Positions 1 to 7,365 are shown, counted from the first letter of the stretch. The stretch is 9,017 bases of DNA from Prolixibacteraceae bacterium (GCA_003537645.1 DPRM01000128.1:16534-25550), one strand, 5' to 3'. The notes: generated from the sequence alone by a model not told the origin. Translations and numbers: made by a program.

Positions 1-359
1 ATTTTGTTTGGCAACGATTTGAAATACCAAATATGGGCAACTGGTACAACCAAAGAAATGTGTCCCATTCGCTCACGGCGAACTTTTTTCTCGGTCACTT
101 CCACCCCGCAACGGTCGCAAACAATTCCCTTGTAGCGAATCCGTTTGTATTTACCACAATGACACTCATAATCCTTTACAGGACCAAAGATTCGTTCGCA
201 GAACAAACCATCGCGTTCAGGTTTATAAGTCCGGTAATTTATCGTTTCAGGTTTCAAAACTTCCCCGTGAGACCGTTCGAGAACCTCCTCAGGCGAAGCC
301 AGACTGATACCAATTTTGGTAAAGCTACTTTTAACTTTATTGTCTTTTCTGAATGCCAT
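1..359 (-). CDS. rpoC: RNA polymerase beta' subunit, N-terminal part (cut by window edge)
   Basis: Only the first 119 codons and two more bases are present; the gene continues beyond base 1. The beta' subunit forms the catalytic cleft of RNA polymerase together with beta. The visible part starts MAFRKDNKVKSSF and holds the N-terminal zinc-binding motif, with Cys66 and Cys68 (CHCGKYKR) and Cys81 and Cys84 (CDRCG). These correspond to the four zinc ligands of the beta' zipper region. The following ERMGHISLVVPVAHIWYFKSLP matches the conserved family start. The ATG at 359 is the natural start, giving the usual short lead-in before the first conserved block. It lies 58 bases after the rpoB stop, the classic rpoBC order and presumably one transcript. 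The leader is AT-rich without a Shine-Dalgarno sequence. No anomaly is seen. The frame is read directly from the minus strand. Confidence 0.97.
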   Translation of the reverse strand, partial: MAFRKDNKVKSSFTKIGISLASPEEVLERSHGEVLKPETINYRTYKPERDGLFCERIFGPVKDYECHCGKYKRIRYKGIVCDRCGVEVTEKKVRRERMGHISLVVPVAHIWYFKSLPNK

Positions 360-417
360 ATATCGATCTTTATTTTTTCAAGTTTTTAACAAGTAAATCA
401 AACTGACTTACCGTAAA

Positions 418-3400
418 TTAATCAAGGCTTACACTCAAACCAAGACCACGTAATTCGTGCAGCAATACATTCAATGATTCAGGAATTCCAGCCGCAGGCA
501 TTGGTTCTCCCTTAACAATGGCTTCGTATGCTTTGGCTCTACCCAATACGTCATCTGATTTAACAGTTAAGATTTCCTGAAGGATGTTTGATGCACCAAA
601 TGCTTCGAGAGCCCAAACCTCCATTTCACCGAAACGCTGACCTCCGAACTGTGCTTTACCACCCAATGGCTGTTGTGTGATCAAAGAATATGGTCCGATT
701 GAACGGGCATGCATCTTATCTTCAACCATGTGGCCTAATTTCAACATATAAATTATACCAACAGTTGCAGGCTGGTCGAAAGGATCACCTGTACCACCGT
801 CACTTAAATAAGTTTTACCATATTTAGGAACGCCAGCCTTTTCAGTAAATTCAGTAACTTCTTCAAGGCTTGCACCATCAAAAATTGGAGTCGCAAATTT
901 CAGTCCCAATTCTTTTCCTGCCCAACCTAAAACAGTTTCGTAAATCTGTCCAAGGTTCATACGAGAAGGTACACCCAGAGGATTAAGCACGATGTCTACA
1001 ATTGTTCCGTCGCTAAGGAATGGCATATCTTCGTCGCGAACAATACGCGATACGATACCCTTGTTTCCGTGGCGTCCGGCCATCTTGTCGCCAATCTGAA
1101 GTTTACGTTTTTTAGCCACATAAACCTTGGCAAGCTGAATAATTCCAGCTGGAAGTTCATCACCAATAGTCACATTGTAGCGTTTACGTCTCGAAACTGC
1201 TTCAAGCTCTTTATACTTCATGTTGTAATTGTTGATAAGAGCGAAAATCATATCATTCTTATCTTTATCTGTCGTCCATTTTTGTGGATTAATCGTCAGA
1301 TAATCAATTTCCTGAAGTTGTTTTAGTGTAAATTTATTCCCTTTACCAATGATGTCGCCACCATAGTAATCTTTTACACCCTGACTGGTTTTGCCATTCA
1401 CAAGAGTGAATAACTTATCTTCCAGCTTGGCGCGAAGTGCGGAAACATGCCTGTCAAACTCTTCATCGATTGAATCGAGTAAAGGTTTGGTTGCCATTTT
1501 GCCTTTTTTATCTTTTAAAACCCGAGAGAATAATTTTTTATCGATAATAGTTCCGTTCAGTGAAGGTGATGCTTTTAATGAGGCATCTTTCACGTCACCA
1601 GCTTTATCTCCAAAGATCGCACGAAGCAGTTTTTCTTCCGGAGAAGGATCAGATTCTCCTTTGGGAGTAATTTTTCCAATCAGAATATCACCAGGTTTAA
1701 CAACAGCACCAATGCGAATCAATCCGTTCTCATCAAGGTTTTTTGTAGCCTCTTCACTCACATTTGGAATATCTGAAGTAAATTCTTCAACACCACGTTT
1801 GGTATCACGAACTTCCAACGAATATTCGTCAACATGAATAGAAGTGAAAATATCTTCACGAACAACACGTTCCGAAATTACGATTGCATCCTCGTAGTTG
1901 TAACCCTGCCATGGCATGAAAGCAACTTTCAGGTTACGGCCTAAAGCGAGCTCACCACCTTCGGTAGCATATCCTTCGGTAAGTACCTGACCTTTTTTAA
2001 TTCTGTCGCCTTTAGCAACAATAGGTTTCAAGTCAACTACCGTACCTTGGTTAGTTTTCTGGAATTTAGCGATCTTATAGGTAACTATCTCCGGATCGAA
2101 GCTAACAAATCGTTCTTCTTCGGTACGATCATATCGAATCAGAATTTCGTCAGCATCAACATATTCAATGATTCCATCATCTTCGGCAACAACTAAAACA
2201 CGTGAATCTATAGCAGCACGTTCTTCCATTCCGGTTCCAACAATTGGAGCCTCCGGACGAAGAAGCGGAACTGCCTGACGCATCATGTTAGATCCCATCA
2301 ATGCACGGTTGGCATCATCATGTTCAAGAAAAGTGATTAACGAGGCAGCCACCGATGCAATCTGGTTTGGACCAACGTCCATCAGATTAACTTCGTCTCT
2401 GGGCACAATCGGATAATCACCATCAAGACGAGATTTTACTCTTGGATTGATAAAATTACCATCAGAATCGATCTTTGCATTTGCCTGGGCAATAATTTTA
2501 CCTTCTTCCTCTTCGGCAGTAAGATAAACAACTCCCTGATCAGACAAATCGACTTTACCATTTTCTGCTTTCCTGTAAGGTGTAGAAATAAAACCAAGAT
2601 CGTTCACTTTCGCAAAAACGCAAAGCGAAGAAATCAAACCAATATTCGGTCCTTCAGGAGTTTCGATAGGACATAAACGTCCGTAATGGGTATAGTGAAC
2701 GTCGCGAACCTCGAAACCTGCTCTTTCGCGTGAAAGACCACCTGGCCCTAGGGCTGACATACGACGTTTATGAGTCATTTCAGCCAATGGGTTCGTTTGA
2801 TCCATGAACTGAGAAAGCGCATTCGTTCCGAAGAAAGAATTAATAACCGAAGACAAAGTTTTTGAGTTAATCAGGTCGATTGGGGTAAAAACTTCGTTAT
2901 CACGAACATTCATACGTTCACGAATAGTACGAGCCATACGCGCTAATCCAACACCAAACTGATTAAACATTTGTTCTCCAACCGTACGAACACGGCGGTT
3001 ACTTAAGTGGTCAATATCATCAACGTCAGTTTTTGAGTTGACAAGCTTGATTAAATATTTGATGATTTCAATGATATCTTCCTTAGTCAACACCTGAACA
3101 TCCATATCGATATTCAGATTCAACTTTTTATTGATCCTGTAACGACCAACCTGTCCAAGGTCGTATCTTTTTTCAGAAAAGAATAATTTATCAATTACAT
3201 CTCTGGCGGTAGCATCATCTGGCGGTTCTGCATTACGCAACTGCCTGTAAATATGAAGCACTGCTTCCTTTTCTGAATTACACGGGTCTTTTTGAAGTGT
3301 ATTGTATATAATGGCATAATCCTGAAGATTCTGATCTTCTTTATGCAGCAAAATAGTTTTTGCACCGGAATCTATGATTTCGTCAATATGATCGTTATCA

Positions 3401-4230
3401 ATAACAGTTTCGCGGTCGATAACAACTTCATTACGTTCGATTGATACTACTTCACCAGTATCTTCATCAACGAAGTCTTCAATCCATGTTTTAAGAACAC
3501 GGGCAGCAAGTTTACGACCCACGATTTTCTTTAAACCAGATTTTGATACTTTAATTTCATCAGCAAGGTCGAAAATTTCAAGAATATCCTTGTCACTTTC
3601 ATATCCGATAGCCCTAAGTAATGTGGTTACCGGTAATTTTTTCTTACGATCGATATAAGCAAACATGACACTATTAATGTCGGTTGCGAACTCAATCCAT
3701 GATCCTTTAAAAGGAATAACCCTGGCCGAATACAGTTTTGTACCATTGGCATGCATACTTTGTCCGAAGAATACCCCGGGAGAACGATGCAACTGAGAAA
3801 CAACAACACGTTCAGCACCATTAATTACAAAAGTACCTCTTGGGGTCATGTAAGGAACAGTACCTAAATACACGTCCTGCACTACTGTATCAAAATCCTC
3901 ATGTTCAGGATCGGTACAATAGAGTTTTAATTTTGCTTTTAACGGAATACTAAAAGTCAAACCACGTTCGATACATTCGTCAATTGAATAACGGGGCGGG
4001 TCAACCAAGTAGTCAACAAATTCAAGAACGAAGTTATTTCTTGTATCGGTTATTGGAAAATTTTCTTCAAATACTCTGCACAAACCTTCTTCTTTTCGCT
4101 GATCAGGCGTAGTTCCAAGTTGGAAAAATTCAATGAAGGATTTAATTTGCACTTCAAGGAAATCAGGATAATCAAAGACGGTTTTTGTTGAAGAAAAGCT
4201 AATCCTCTGGTTTTCAATATTTACTGCCAT
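418..4230 (-). CDS. rpoB: DNA-directed RNA polymerase beta subunit
   Basis: Complete 1270-residue beta subunit, which with beta' forms the RNA polymerase active site. Landmarks in order are the N-terminal lobe/protrusion (MAVNIENQRISF onward), the rifampicin pocket around residues 472-500 (SQFMDQTNPLAEMTHKRR), GYNYEDAI at 776-783, PEEKLLRAIFGDKAGDVKD at 864-882, GDKMAGRHGNKG at 1047-1058, and a C-terminal clamp segment from about 1190 (GGKAQFGGQRFGEMEVWALE). Residues matching E. coli D516, H526 and S531 are D477, H487 and S492, all the sensitive-type amino acids. The length is shorter than the 1342 of E. coli, as I expect for Bacteroidota, and I see no intein or frameshift. It lies 110 bases after rplL, separated by a hairpin, and 58 bases before rpoC. 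The start is ATG with no Shine-Dalgarno sequence. Confidence 0.99.
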   Translation of the reverse strand: MAVNIENQRISFSSTKTVFDYPDFLEVQIKSFIEFFQLGTTPDQRKEEGLCRVFEENFPITDTRNNFVLEFVDYLVDPPRYSIDECIERGLTFSIPLKAKLKLYCTDPEHEDFDTVVQDVYLGTVPYMTPRGTFVINGAERVVVSQLHRSPGVFFGQSMHANGTKLYSARVIPFKGSWIEFATDINSVMFAYIDRKKKLPVTTLLRAIGYESDKDILEIFDLADEIKVSKSGLKKIVGRKLAARVLKTWIEDFVDEDTGEVVSIERNEVVIDRETVIDNDHIDEIIDSGAKTILLHKEDQNLQDYAIIYNTLQKDPCNSEKEAVLHIYRQLRNAEPPDDATARDVIDKLFFSEKRYDLGQVGRYRINKKLNLNIDMDVQVLTKEDIIEIIKYLIKLVNSKTDVDDIDHLSNRRVRTVGEQMFNQFGVGLARMARTIRERMNVRDNEVFTPIDLINSKTLSSVINSFFGTNALSQFMDQTNPLAEMTHKRRMSALGPGGLSRERAGFEVRDVHYTHYGRLCPIETPEGPNIGLISSLCVFAKVNDLGFISTPYRKAENGKVDLSDQGVVYLTAEEEEGKIIAQANAKIDSDGNFINPRVKSRLDGDYPIVPRDEVNLMDVGPNQIASVAASLITFLEHDDANRALMGSNMMRQAVPLLRPEAPIVGTGMEERAAIDSRVLVVAEDDGIIEYVDADEILIRYDRTEEERFVSFDPEIVTYKIAKFQKTNQGTVVDLKPIVAKGDRIKKGQVLTEGYATEGGELALGRNLKVAFMPWQGYNYEDAIVISERVVREDIFTSIHVDEYSLEVRDTKRGVEEFTSDIPNVSEEATKNLDENGLIRIGAVVKPGDILIGKITPKGESDPSPEEKLLRAIFGDKAGDVKDASLKASPSLNGTIIDKKLFSRVLKDKKGKMATKPLLDSIDEEFDRHVSALRAKLEDKLFTLVNGKTSQGVKDYYGGDIIGKGNKFTLKQLQEIDYLTINPQKWTTDKDKNDMIFALINNYNMKYKELEAVSRRKRYNVTIGDELPAGIIQLAKVYVAKKRKLQIGDKMAGRHGNKGIVSRIVRDEDMPFLSDGTIVDIVLNPLGVPSRMNLGQIYETVLGWAGKELGLKFATPIFDGASLEEVTEFTEKAGVPKYGKTYLSDGGTGDPFDQPATVGIIYMLKLGHMVEDKMHARSIGPYSLITQQPLGGKAQFGGQRFGEMEVWALEAFGASNILQEILTVKSDDVLGRAKAYEAIVKGEPMPAAGIPESLNVLLHELRGLGLSVSLD

Positions 4231-4280
4231 CGGTGTATATTAATTAATTGAACTTAAAAGATAAATATACAAAAAGGTAT

Positions 4281-4304
4281 AGAACCCCACGAATGTGAGG
4301 TTCT
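4281..4304 (-). terminator. rplL-rpoB intergenic hairpin, candidate attenuator
   Basis: On the minus strand AGAACCTCAC pairs with GTGGGGTTCT around the four-base loop ATTC. This is a 10-bp stem with one G-U pair. The G-U exists only in the minus-strand RNA; the plus-strand RNA would have an A-C mismatch there, so the structure fits transcription towards rpoB. Five bases downstream of the stem comes a run of five T (4276-4272). It sits 37 bases after the rplL stop and 50 before the rpoB start. E. coli has a partial terminator at the equivalent position that lowers polymerase relative to ribosomal protein output. A similar attenuator is inferred here, but the displaced T-run makes efficiency uncertain, and an RNase processing site is an alternative. 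Confidence 0.6.
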
Positions 4305-4340
4305 AAACCACATCAACCTAAAATTAAGGCCGTAAGACTT

Positions 4341-4715
4341 TTATTTAAGTTCAACTTCAGCTCCAGCTTCTTCTAATTGAGATTTTAAACCTTCAGCCTC
4401 GTCTTTAGAAACTTTTTCCTTGATTGCTTTCGGAGCACCATCAACTACTTCTTTAGCCTCTTTTAACCCAAGACCAGTTAATTCTTTAACCAATTTAACA
4501 ACAGCTAATTTTGATTGACCAGCTGATTTCAGAATAACATCGAACTCAGTTTGAACTTTTTCTTCTGCTTCTTCAGCAGGGCCAGCAGCAGCAACAGCAA
4601 CAGCAGCAGCAGCAGGTTCAATACCATATTCCGATTTTAAAATTCCGGCTAATTCATTTACTTCTTTTACAGTTAAGTTTACTAACTCTTCCGCAAGTGC
4701 CTTTAAATCTGCCAT
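4341..4715 (-). CDS. rplL: Large ribosomal subunit protein bL12 (L7/L12)
   Basis: Complete 124-residue L7/L12, the multicopy stalk protein that recruits translational GTPases such as EF-Tu and EF-G to the ribosome. Residues 1 to about 33 form the helical dimerisation domain that binds L10. Residues 34 to about 55 are a flexible hinge rich in alanine then glutamate (EPAAAAVAVAAAGPAEEAEE). Residues 57-124 are the globular factor-binding domain with the conserved GLGLKEAKEVVDGAPK (81-96). The hinge is encoded by a GCA/GCT/GTT-rich stretch that appears on the plus strand as an imperfect CAG-like triplet run (about 4583-4615). Such runs reflect hinge composition and can vary in length. It follows rplJ by 41 bases, as usual for the L10-L12 pair. 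Start ATG; no Shine-Dalgarno sequence. Confidence 0.99.
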   Translation of the reverse strand: MADLKALAEELVNLTVKEVNELAGILKSEYGIEPAAAAVAVAAAGPAEEAEEKVQTEFDVILKSAGQSKLAVVKLVKELTGLGLKEAKEVVDGAPKAIKEKVSKDEAEGLKSQLEEAGAEVELK

Positions 4716-4756
4716 TTCGATAATGATTTTTTAATATAATTTTTATAACTAACTTA

Positions 4757-5272
4757 TTACTTTTCTGCTAATGTCTTTAAAACTCCATGGATCGTATTTC
4801 CACCGGACTGTAATGCTCCAATAACATTTTTCATTGGAGATTGTAATAATCCGATCACTTCACCAATAAGTTCATTCTTAGACTTAATTGATACTAATAC
4901 ATCCAATTGATCTTCGCCAATATAAACTGACTCCTGAACATAAGCTCCCTTTAAAATAGGTTTCTTATTTTTCTTTTTAAAATCTTTAATCAGTTTTGCT
5001 GGAATGTTTGCATTTTCACAAAACATGACGGATGTATTGCCATTCAGAACATCGTATAGCTCTTTTGCATCTTTATTAGATGCTTCCAATGCTAAACGCA
5101 GGAGGGTATTCTTCACCACAACAAGTTCTACATTCTGCTTGTTGCATAAACGCCTTAATGCGCTGGTGCGCTCGGCATTTAAACTTTCAATATCAGTCAG
5201 ATAAAAATGAGGTGATGAATTGATCTGTTCTGTAAGATTACTGATAATTTCGTATTTTTCTGATCTTTTCAT
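4757..5272 (-). CDS. rplJ: Large ribosomal subunit protein uL10
   Basis: Complete 171-residue L10, the stalk base protein that binds 23S rRNA near L11 and carries L7/L12 dimers on its C-terminal helix. The N-terminal part begins MKRSEKYEIISNLTEQI and includes the family hallmark VVVKNTLLRLAL (residues 51-62), followed by the FCENANIPAKLIKDFKK region (84-100). The C-terminal stretch SPMKNVIGALQSGGNTIHGV is the helix expected to bind L12. The gene ends in two consecutive TAA codons. Only 10 bases separate it from rplA, which leaves no room for a long L10-type leader directly in front of the start. Any feedback by L10-L12 would have to act within rplA or by translational coupling. Start ATG, without a Shine-Dalgarno sequence. 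Confidence 0.98.
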   Translation of the reverse strand: MKRSEKYEIISNLTEQINSSPHFYLTDIESLNAERTSALRRLCNKQNVELVVVKNTLLRLALEASNKDAKELYDVLNGNTSVMFCENANIPAKLIKDFKKKNKKPILKGAYVQESVYIGEDQLDVLVSIKSKNELIGEVIGLLQSPMKNVIGALQSGGNTIHGVLKTLAEK

Positions 5273-5282
5273 ATCAATTCGA

Positions 5283-5981
5283 TTACTTTTCAGAGACAGA
5301 TTTTGGTTCTACTTGTATTCCCGGACTCATAGTACTTGAAAGGTAAATACTTTTCACATAAGTACCTTTTGCAGCAGAAGGCTTCAGTTTAATCAACGTG
5401 TTCACAAATTCAGTGGCATTTTCAACTAATTTTTCAGGAGAAAATGAAACTTTCCCTACTGAAGTGTGAACGATACCAAATTTATCAACTTTAAAGTCAA
5501 TTTTACCTGCTTTTACTTCGGCAACAGCTTTTCCTATATCCATTGTAACTGTACCACTTTTAGGGTTTGGCATCAATCCACGGGGACCTAAAATACGTCC
5601 GAGTGCACCAACTTTACCCATAACCGGTGGCATAGTAATAATCACATCAATATCGGTCCAACCACCTTTGATTTTCTCAACATAGTCGTCCAGACCCACA
5701 TGATCCGCTCCAGCATCTAAGGCTTCCTGAACTTTGTCAGGAGTAACCAGGGCCAATACGCGTACTTCTTTACCAGTACCATGAGGTAAAGTAACTACGC
5801 CTCTAACCATCTGATTAGCTTTTCTTGGATCAACCCCAAGGCGAACATCAATATCTACAGAAGCATCAAATTTAGTAAAAGTAACTTCTTTTACCAGTGA
5901 TGAAGCCTCTTTCAATGAATAGAGTTTTCCCTTTTCGATTTTTTCCAGAGCAAGCTTTTTATTCTTTGTAATTCTGCCCAT
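5283..5981 (-). CDS. rplA: Large ribosomal subunit protein uL1
   Basis: Complete 232-residue L1, the protein of the mobile L1 stalk that helps move deacylated tRNA out of the E site. It starts MGRITKNKKLALEKI and carries the family signature LGRILGPRGLMPNPK at residues 127-141, preceded by MPPVMGKVGA. Near the C-terminus YLSSTMSPGIQV (213-224) corresponds to the conserved rRNA-contacting S-T-M loop. The length is normal for the family. It lies 14 bases after rplK and 10 before rplJ, so the genes are almost certainly cotranscribed. L1 is a known autoregulator of rplKA mRNA in E. coli. I could not identify a matching L1-binding hairpin in the 22-base nusG-rplK gap. Confidence 0.99.
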   Translation of the reverse strand: MGRITKNKKLALEKIEKGKLYSLKEASSLVKEVTFTKFDASVDIDVRLGVDPRKANQMVRGVVTLPHGTGKEVRVLALVTPDKVQEALDAGADHVGLDDYVEKIKGGWTDIDVIITMPPVMGKVGALGRILGPRGLMPNPKSGTVTMDIGKAVAEVKAGKIDFKVDKFGIVHTSVGKVSFSPEKLVENATEFVNTLIKLKPSAAKGTYVKSIYLSSTMSPGIQVEPKSVSEK

Positions 5982-5995
5982 TTTATTAATTTTAA

Positions 5996-6439
5996 TTAGT
6001 TTGTCGATGGGCGTTCGCCTACAATAGTGATACCCATACTTCTGGCAGTACCAGCCACCATGCTCATAGCACCCTCAAGAGTGAAACAATTCAGGTCTTC
6101 CATTTTGATTTCAGCAATTACCTTCACTTGTTCCCAGTTTACAGTACCCACCTTTACAAGGTGAGGCTCTGAAGAACCTTTTTTCACTTTAGCAGCTTCG
6201 ATAAGTTGCACAGCTACTGGGGGTTGTTTAATTACAAAATCAAACGATTTATCTGCATAAACAGTAATAACAACAGGAAGAACTTTCCCCGCAAGGTCTT
6301 GTGTCCTACCATTGAACTGTTTGCAAAACTGCATAATATTTACCCCTTTAGAACCTAATGCTGGGCCTATCGGAGGTGAAGGGTTAGCAGCACCCCCCTT
6401 TACTTGCAATTTAATTAATCCAGCAATTTCTTTAGCCAT
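5996..6439 (-). CDS. rplK: Large ribosomal subunit protein uL11
   Basis: Complete 147-residue L11, which binds the GTPase-associated region of 23S rRNA beside the L10-L12 stalk. The N-terminal domain has the proline-rich loop NPSPPIGPALGSKGVNI (residues 19-35), the site where thiopeptide antibiotics contact the protein. The C-terminal rRNA-binding domain ends with the conserved EGAMSMVAGTARSMGI block. It is a few residues longer than the 142 of E. coli, owing mainly to an extended C-terminal tail (VGERPSTN). It sits 22 bases after nusG, whose TAATAA tandem stop lies in that junction, and 14 bases before rplA. Start ATG without a Shine-Dalgarno sequence. No anomalies. Confidence 0.99.
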   Translation of the reverse strand: MAKEIAGLIKLQVKGGAANPSPPIGPALGSKGVNIMQFCKQFNGRTQDLAGKVLPVVITVYADKSFDFVIKQPPVAVQLIEAAKVKKGSSEPHLVKVGTVNWEQVKVIAEIKMEDLNCFTLEGAMSMVAGTARSMGITIVGERPSTN

Positions 6440-6461
6440 AATAAAATCGATAAATGATTTA

Positions 6462-7010
6462 TTACTCCTTTTCTACTTGCATGAAGCTAAGCTCCAAAGG
6501 AGTTTTTCGTCCAAAAATTTTGACCATTACTTCTAACTTCTTCTTTTCTTCATTGATTTTTTCAATGATTCCGTTGAAGCCGTTAAATGGCCCGTCAATA
6601 ACTTTCACAGTTTCGCCAACTACATACGGAATGTTCATCTCCTCGCCGGAAGCAGCCATTTCATCTACCCGACCAAGGATCCGGTAAACTTCAGACTGGC
6701 GCATTGGAACAGGTTCACCGTTTTTCGTATCGCCAAGGAAACCAATAACATTGGGAATATTCCTTAAAATATGAGGAATCTCACCAACCAGACATGCTTC
6801 AACTAAAACATAACCTGGAAAGAAATTTCTTTCTTTGCTGATTTTCTTACCGTTTCGAATTTGATAAACCTTTTCAGTAGGTATAAGCACCTGTGAAACA
6901 TACTCCTGGAGACCAGCATTTGCAATCTCGGTTTCAATATATTCTTTGACTTTCTTCTCTTTTCCTCCAATTGCCCGAAGAACATACCATTTTTTATCGT
7001 TTTCGCTCAT
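6462..7010 (-). CDS. nusG: Transcription termination/antitermination factor NusG
   Basis: Complete NusG of 182 residues when started at the ATG at 7010. NusG binds the polymerase clamp, suppresses pausing and connects polymerase to Rho or to ribosomal protein S10. The NGN domain covers about residues 6-117, beginning KKWYVLRAIGGKEKK and containing RNFFPGYVLVEA (61-72). The KOW domain covers about 130-182, with VGETVKVIDGPFNGFNGIIE and a conserved IFGRKTPLEL strand. An in-frame TTG at 7022 would add four residues (MEHN). I reject it because the ATG at 7010 has GGAG six bases upstream, and that GGAG overlaps the TTG. This is the only clear Shine-Dalgarno sequence in the cluster. It follows secE by 18 bases, the usual secE-nusG pairing. 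Confidence 0.98.
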   Translation of the reverse strand: MSENDKKWYVLRAIGGKEKKVKEYIETEIANAGLQEYVSQVLIPTEKVYQIRNGKKISKERNFFPGYVLVEACLVGEIPHILRNIPNVIGFLGDTKNGEPVPMRQSEVYRILGRVDEMAASGEEMNIPYVVGETVKVIDGPFNGFNGIIEKINEEKKKLEVMVKIFGRKTPLELSFMQVEKE

Positions 7011-7016
7011 GTTGTG

Positions 7017-7020
7017 CTCC
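7017..7020 (-). promoter_or_regulatory. Shine-Dalgarno sequence of nusG
   Basis: The minus strand reads GGAG, then CACAAC, then ATG, giving a six-base spacer to the ATG at 7010. This decides the nusG start against the TTG at 7022. The other genes here begin after AT-rich leaders with no comparable purine motif, so this site stands out. Confidence 0.65.
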
Positions 7021-7028
7021 AAAAAGAT

Positions 7029-7220
7029 TTAATAAAATAAATTGTACACAAAGCTCATAAGGTTTTCAAAAGAGAAATCCATTACGAAAACTATTAGTGC
7101 TATAATTAAGGAAGCAACCATTACGATTAAAGCACTGCTCTGCAATTCTTTGAGAGTAGGCCAGGAAACTTTATGAACAAGCTCGTTATAAGCCTCTTCG
7201 AAATATAGTATAAGTTTCAT
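7029..7220 (-). CDS. secE: Preprotein translocase subunit SecE
   Basis: Complete 63-residue SecE, the small subunit that clamps SecY in the inner-membrane SecYEG translocon. The N-terminus holds the amphipathic cytoplasmic helix and the conserved VSWPTLKELQ motif (residues 18-27). A single hydrophobic membrane span follows at about 30-47 (ALIVMVASLIIALIVFVM). This is the short, one-span form common outside the gammaproteobacteria; E. coli SecE has three spans. It lies downstream of tuf and the tRNA-like element and 18 bases before nusG, a widely conserved order. Start ATG, in an AT-rich leader lacking a Shine-Dalgarno sequence. Confidence 0.97.
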   Translation of the reverse strand: MKLILYFEEAYNELVHKVSWPTLKELQSSALIVMVASLIIALIVFVMDFSFENLMSFVYNLFY

Positions 7221-7241
7221 CTAAATTTTATAATTAATTAG

Positions 7242-7310
7242 TACGGATGGTAAGATTCGAACTTACGTTGTACACAATAAAAACAAAACTCCCGACTGAG
7301 TACCATCCGT
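7242..7310 (-). ncRNA. tRNA-like element with degenerate anticodon arm, between tuf and secE
   Basis: On the minus strand the 5' ACGGATG pairs perfectly with CATCCGT (7 bp). The T-arm GTAAG-TTCGAAT-CTTAC is canonical, and the D-arm ACTC-AGTCGG-GAGT is well paired with a loop about two bases short. The unpaired discriminator would be A, with no encoded CCA. Only 21 bases (TTTGTTTTTATTGTGTACAAC) lie between D- and T-arms, where 23 are usual. They form no normal 5-bp stem with a 7-base loop; the best stem is TTGT/ACAA with an 11-base loop. Position 8 is G rather than the near-universal T. In related Bacteroidota this slot usually carries tRNA-Trp, but no CCA anticodon can be placed. It may be a decayed tRNA or a tRNA-like punctuation signal for RNase P/Z. 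A decoding role is doubtful. Confidence 0.6.
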
Positions 7311-7311
7311 A

Positions 7312-7342
7312 AAGAGTCCCGAACTTAATGTCCGGGACTCTT
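7312..7342 (-). terminator. Hairpin downstream of tuf
   Basis: On the minus strand AAGAGTCCCG pairs perfectly with CGGGACTCTT (10 bp) around an 11-base loop, 23 bases after the tuf stop. Only one further T follows before the tRNA-like element begins, so the U-tract is very short (TTT including two stem bases). It could be a partial terminator, a 3'-end stabiliser of tuf mRNA exposed by processing at the adjacent tRNA-like element, or both. Continued transcription into secE is expected from gene order. Confidence 0.6.
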
Positions 7343-7365
7343 CAACAGAGTATTTTAGTCTGAAA

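Noticed and set aside
33..389. Open frame of 118 codons on the plus strand
   Set aside because: It is antisense to the start of rpoC, whose zinc-finger motif and conserved N-terminus are clear; the plus-strand protein has no recognisable feature.
1391..1837. Open frame of 148 codons on the plus strand inside rpoB
   Set aside because: It is a serine-rich shadow of the conserved rpoB codons with no start signal or motif.
4231..4280. Possible Bacteroidota-type promoter (TAnnTTTG) before rpoB
   Set aside because: TACCTTTT and TATATTTA are near matches, but no TTG/TTTG element sits at the right upstream distance; the AT-rich context makes such matches expected by chance.
4583..4615. CAG-like triplet run as an independent repeat element
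   Set aside because: It is fully explained by alanine codons of the L7/L12 hinge.
6440..6461. Possible L1 autoregulatory site in front of rplK
   Set aside because: The nusG-rplK gap is only 22 AT-rich bases and shows no bulged hairpin resembling the L1 rRNA site.
7271..7292. Intron or CCA anticodon hidden in the tRNA-like element
   Set aside because: The segment between D- and T-arms is too short for an intron, and no CCA trinucleotide occurs in it on the minus strand.
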